Source: Dongia sedimenti
GTDB lineage: Bacteria > Pseudomonadota > Alphaproteobacteria > Dongiales > Dongiaceae
Assembly: GCA_030715195.1 (NCBI GenBank)
Contig: JAUYVI010000015.1
Location: 1 to 41,003, forward strand
Length of the DNA: 41,003 nucleotides
Direction: 5' to 3'
The position numbers and the translations under genes were made by a program. Under the pieces are notes generated by a model that did not search any database, was not told where the DNA came from, and worked only from the letters and a program-made list of their open reading frames with translations. Below, piece after piece: positions 37,566 to 41,003 of the stretch; position 1 is the stretch's first letter, and the number at the start of each line of letters is the position of its first letter.

Positions 37566-38765
37566 TCAATTCTGGGACAGATAGACTTCCGCCCGTCGGT
37601 TGCCGGCTTCTCCGGCCGGCGTGCTTTCCGCGTAGAGAGTCTGGTCGTCCCCGGCGGCCGCGACCTGGACCAGGATCGGCTGCACGCCGTATTCCACCAG
37701 CGCTCGCGCGACTGCGGTCGCGCGCTCCAGCGACACATCGCGGTTCACCGACTGCTGCTCCAGCGCTTCCATGTTGCCGGTGCGGGCGCTGGCATGGCCG
37801 ATGATCCGCAGCACGCCGCCCTGAATCCGCTGCAACTGGGCGACCTGCTGCAGCACTTGGCGATCCGCGGAGCTCAAGCGCGAGGAACCGTTGCCGAAAT
37901 AGACATAGCCGACCGCCTGGCCGACGCCCGGGATGTTGCCGGACGGGGCATAGCCCTGGACCGGCATCACGCCGCCCGTGGCCGGGCGGTAGCTGGTCGG
38001 CGCGCCGCCTTGCAACCCGCTCAGCACGGAGTAGTCGACGGAGACGCCATCGGCGCTCGGTGCCGGCGCGGTCGTCGGCGCCATCGCCGTCAGCGGCGCG
38101 GCGTTGCTGCCTGGCAGCGGAATCGCCGCGATATTGGTCGGCTCGGATTCCCCCTGCGTGCGCGACAGCGAGCCCGGTGCGAGCGCGAGCGGGCCGTTCG
38201 GCTCGAACGGCTTCGAACCCGGCTGCGGCGTGCCGGCCTGCGCGACCTGGGTCACCGGCTCCGGCGCGGGCAGCGGTGTGGCGACCGGGGCCGGCTCGGG
38301 TTGAGGCGCGGGCGTGGGTGACGGAGGCGGCGCGACTTCGGTGGTCTCGGAACTCTCGGGCGCGGTCGCGCCGACCTGCGCGGTCTGCGGCGTCTCCGTC
38401 GCCGGCGCCTCCGGACGCGCGGCGCTCTGTTCCGGCATGGTCAGGGTTTCATCGGTGTGCTGGGCATTGCCGCTGTCGGAGCCGAGCCCTTCCTGGGCTT
38501 GGTCGAGATTGACGATGCTGGGCTTCGGCGCCTCGTTGGGCACGCTGTTGATGTCGGGGGTCTTCGCTTCCTCGCCCGCCATCGCCTCGCCCTCGCCCGG
38601 CGCCGGCGTGGTCGCCTTGGCTTGCTGAGAGGGTGCGGGCGGTGTCGGCTCCTCGTCGAACCACGAGCAGCCCGCGATCACCAGCAGCGCCGTCGCCGGC
38701 AGCCAGCGTCCCGCGCGCGCGAAGCTGACGCGCTCCAACCGGTTGCCGATCAGGGCGCTGCCCAT
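37566..38765 (-). CDS. OmpA family outer-membrane lipoprotein
   Basis: About 399 residues from ATG 38763-38765, which puts the lipobox VIAGC (Cys33) at a normal distance from the start. ATG at 38805-38807 with GGGGAG upstream is the alternative. A long Pro/Ala/Thr/Glu-rich linker (APPPSPTPAPQPEPAPVATP) follows. The C-terminal domain (VYFGNGSSRLSSADRQVLQQ, GVLRIIGHASARTGNMEALE, NRDVSLERATAVARALVEYG) is an OmpA-type peptidoglycan-binding fold with the N/R residues that hold diaminopimelate. It should anchor the outer membrane to the cell wall. It may be transcribed ahead of hom. Confidence 0.85.
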   Translation of the reverse strand: MGSALIGNRLERVSFARAGRWLPATALLVIAGCSWFDEEPTPPAPSQQAKATTPAPGEGEAMAGEEAKTPDINSVPNEAPKPSIVNLDQAQEGLGSDSGNAQHTDETLTMPEQSAARPEAPATETPQTAQVGATAPESSETTEVAPPPSPTPAPQPEPAPVATPLPAPEPVTQVAQAGTPQPGSKPFEPNGPLALAPGSLSRTQGESEPTNIAAIPLPGSNAAPLTAMAPTTAPAPSADGVSVDYSVLSGLQGGAPTSYRPATGGVMPVQGYAPSGNIPGVGQAVGYVYFGNGSSRLSSADRQVLQQVAQLQRIQGGVLRIIGHASARTGNMEALEQQSVNRDVSLERATAVARALVEYGVQPILVQVAAAGDDQTLYAESTPAGEAGNRRAEVYLSQN

Positions 38766-39026
38766 CGCTTTCACTTGCAGCACCTTGGATTTGCAAACGT
38801 CGAACATCAGATCTGATCTCCCCACTTCCCCATGGATCCTGACGGGATCCTGCTGCGGCGCAAGGGCGCGCAAGCGGGAATCCGTCACCGAAGGGCTTCC
38901 ATTTGTTTAACTCATTCTATTATAAGAAACAATTGGCGTTGTCTCCGCCGAGAGTGTGGTTCCCACGGAGCGGATCCCGCCGACGCGTATCCCATTGTTA
39001 ATAATCAGGAACCGGGATGGAAACGC

Positions 39027-40859
39027 ATGACCGACGCCAGCAGCGGTAAGGGTCCCAGTCAAGAACCGGGGAACGGCAACGGTTCCGATCCCATGGAACT
39101 TGCCCGGGCGATGGCCGGAATCGCCGAGCAGTCCCAGCGCCTGGTGGCCGATTTCGTGGCCCGCAACCAGGAGCGGCTGAACGATCCCGACCCGCTCAAT
39201 GTCGGCCGCGCCTTCTATGAGATGACCACCCGGCTGATGGCCGATCCGCAGAAGCTGATCCAGGCCCAGATGTCGCTCTGGCAGGACTACATGAACCTCT
39301 GGCAATCGACCGCAAGGCGGATGATGGGCCAGGAGACCGAGCCGGTGATCGCCCCGGCCAAGGACGACCGCCGCTTCAAGGATTCCGCCTGGCAGGACAA
39401 CCAGCTCTTCGACTTCATCAAGCAGTCTTACCTGCTGACCGCGCGCTGGATGCGCAACACGGTCGATGAGGTCGAAGGGCTCGACGAAAAGACCGCGCAG
39501 AAGGTCGATTTCTACACCCGCCAGTTCGTCGATGCGATGGCGCCCAGCAACTTCGCGATGACCAATCCCGAGGTGCTGCGCGCGACGATCGAGAGCCGCG
39601 GCGAGAACCTGGTGAAGGGTCTCGAGCATCTGCTGAGTGACCTCGAGCGCGGCCACGGCAAGCTGCAGATCAGCATGACCAATTCCGAGGCGTTCGAGGT
39701 CGGCAAGAACATCGCGGTCACGCCGGGCAAAGTGGTCTTTCAGAACGACCTGCTGCAGCTCATCCAATACAGCCCGACCACGGCGAAAGTGGCGAAGCGG
39801 CCGCTGCTGGTGATCCCGCCCTGGATCAACAAGTTCTATATCCTGGACCTGAAACCGCAGAACTCCTTCGTCAAATGGGCGGTTGAACAGGGCCTCACGG
39901 TTTTCATCGTCTCTTGGGTCAACCCCGACGAGAAGCTCGCCAACAAGAGCTTCGAGGACTACATGAAGGAAGGCACGATCGCGGCCCTCGACGCCATCGA
40001 GAAGGCAACCGGCGAAAAGAGCGCCAACGTGATCGGCTATTGCCTCGGCGGCACCTTGCTGGCCAGCACACTGGCATATCTGACCGCGAAGAAGCAGAGC
40101 CACCGCGTCGCCAGCGCCACCTTCTTCACCGCGATGGTGGATTTCAGCGAGGCCGGCGAGCTCAGTGTCTTCATCGACGAAGAACAACTGGACGCGCTCG
40201 AAGCCAAGATGAACGAGCGCGGCTATCTCGAAGGCTCGGAGATGGCGACCACCTTTAACATGCTGCGGGCCAACGACCTGATCTGGTCCTTCGTGATCAA
40301 CAACTACCTGCTCGGCAAGGAGCCCTTCCCGTTCGACCTCCTGTACTGGAACTCGGATTCGACGCGGATGCCGGCGGCGATGCACAGTTTCTATCTGCGC
40401 AACATGTACCAGAAGAACCTGCTCTCCCAGCCGGGCGGCATCAGCCTCGCCGACGTGCCGATCGACCTCACCACGGTGAAGACGCCGACCTTCATCCTCT
40501 CCACCCGCGAGGACCATATCGCGCCGTGGAAATCGACCTATGCGGCGACCCAGCTCTATCAGGGCCCGGTCAAATTCACCCTCGCCGCCTCCGGCCATAT
40601 CGCCGGCGTGGTGAACCCGCCCACCGCGCAGAAATACGGCCACTGGGTCGGCAAGGAGAAAACCGGCAAGGACTATCCGGTCGACCCCGAGCAATGGCTC
40701 GCCAAAGCGGAGAACCGCCCCGGCTCCTGGTGGCCGGAATGGCGCCAGTGGCTGAAGCAGTACGATGACGGCGAAGTCGACGCCCGCAAGCCCGGCGACG
40801 GCAAGCTCAAAGTGATCGAAGACGCGCCGGGATCGTATGTGCTGGTGAAGGCGCAGTAG
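39027..40859 (+). CDS. phaC: Class I poly(3-hydroxyalkanoate) synthase
   Basis: 610 residues from ATG 39027, where the sequence starts with the usual variable N-terminus. The longer frame upstream runs through the promoter region. The PhaC N-terminal domain (DNQLFDFIKQSYLLTARWMR) is followed by the alpha/beta-hydrolase core. The lipase-box-like GYCLGG carries the nucleophile Cys339. Asp496 (STREDHIAPW) and His524 (SGHIAGVVNPP) complete the triad, matching the class I spacing. It polymerises 3-hydroxyacyl-CoA into storage granules. No phaA, phaB, phasin or depolymerase gene is in the window. It is divergent from the OmpA-family gene. Confidence 0.95.
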   Translation: MTDASSGKGPSQEPGNGNGSDPMELARAMAGIAEQSQRLVADFVARNQERLNDPDPLNVGRAFYEMTTRLMADPQKLIQAQMSLWQDYMNLWQSTARRMMGQETEPVIAPAKDDRRFKDSAWQDNQLFDFIKQSYLLTARWMRNTVDEVEGLDEKTAQKVDFYTRQFVDAMAPSNFAMTNPEVLRATIESRGENLVKGLEHLLSDLERGHGKLQISMTNSEAFEVGKNIAVTPGKVVFQNDLLQLIQYSPTTAKVAKRPLLVIPPWINKFYILDLKPQNSFVKWAVEQGLTVFIVSWVNPDEKLANKSFEDYMKEGTIAALDAIEKATGEKSANVIGYCLGGTLLASTLAYLTAKKQSHRVASATFFTAMVDFSEAGELSVFIDEEQLDALEAKMNERGYLEGSEMATTFNMLRANDLIWSFVINNYLLGKEPFPFDLLYWNSDSTRMPAAMHSFYLRNMYQKNLLSQPGGISLADVPIDLTTVKTPTFILSTREDHIAPWKSTYAATQLYQGPVKFTLAASGHIAGVVNPPTAQKYGHWVGKEKTGKDYPVDPEQWLAKAENRPGSWWPEWRQWLKQYDDGEVDARKPGDGKLKVIEDAPGSYVLVKAQ

Positions 40860-40879
40860 CGTCCCATCCTGTTTTGCGC

Positions 40880-40894
40880 GACGGCGCTGCCGTC
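40880..40894 (+). terminator. Possible terminator of phaC
   Basis: GACGGC-GCT-GCCGTC, a perfect 6-bp stem, 20 bp after the phaC stop. The tail ACTTGCTTCC is only moderately T-rich. From 40895 to the end I see no further gene. Confidence 0.35.
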
Positions 40895-41003
40895 ACTTGC
40901 TTCCGACGAATTCAAGAATCTCTGCCGGTAACGTCAATTGTTGTGTGTCAGGAGGAAGAGGGTACTGACGCCCTGAGACTTGTTTTCGTGGGTGAAGACG
41001 GCA

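Noticed and set aside
1-41003. CRISPR arrays, insertion sequences, toxin-antitoxin or restriction-modification genes
   Set aside because: I saw no regularly spaced repeats, no transposase, and no recognisable toxin, nuclease or methylase gene.

Overview
The window looks like a chromosomal segment of a GC-rich alphaproteobacterium, probably a member of the Rhodospirillales or a close relative. The evidence is a class I polyhydroxyalkanoate synthase, the homoserine dehydrogenase / class II fructose bisphosphatase / RecJ gene neighbourhood, and a type I secretion ATPase. The taxonomic call is an inference from gene content and codon usage, not a measurement.

Left flank (1-2623): the N-terminal two thirds of a type I secretion ABC transporter runs off the left edge. 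It is followed by two gene remnants that face away from each other, a 2-oxoglutarate oxygenase fragment and a GNAT acetyltransferase. Both have lost their 5' ends at about 2080-2101, so this looks like a recombination scar.

Mobile element (about 2637-30832): a roughly 28 kb phage-derived element ends inside the 3' half of a tRNA-Glu(UUC) gene. Its large serine integrase reads through the tRNA gene in antisense. The left arm (2637-10159) holds small genes on both strands: helix-turn-helix proteins, an XRE regulator, an HGG-STGP phage protein, a secreted protein, a small serine recombinase coupled to a RusA-like protein, and a ribbon-helix-helix-like regulator with a striking operator array. 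The centre (10260-27355) is one minus-strand operon with overlapping starts and stops. In transcription order it encodes an HTH protein, a DUF3102 protein, two small proteins, a PrimPol-type primase-polymerase, and then a run of virion-like proteins. The run ends in a 3411-residue polyvalent protein with pyrophosphatase-like and two zincin-like regions. The right arm (27659-30832) has a membrane protein, a ParB-like remnant, a small gene and the integrase.

The unusual point is what is missing. The element carries a T7-like set of internal-virion (DNA ejection) proteins and a replication primase, but I see no terminase, portal, capsid, tail or lysis gene. It is either a deleted prophage or a satellite-like element that supplies its own ejection proteins. 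This is the best candidate here for an undescribed system.

Right flank (30792-41003): tRNA-Glu, a RidA family protein, an exported small protein, recJ, a LacI-type regulator lying between recJ and glpX, glpX, hom, an OmpA-family lipoprotein and phaC. All are ordinary chromosomal genes.
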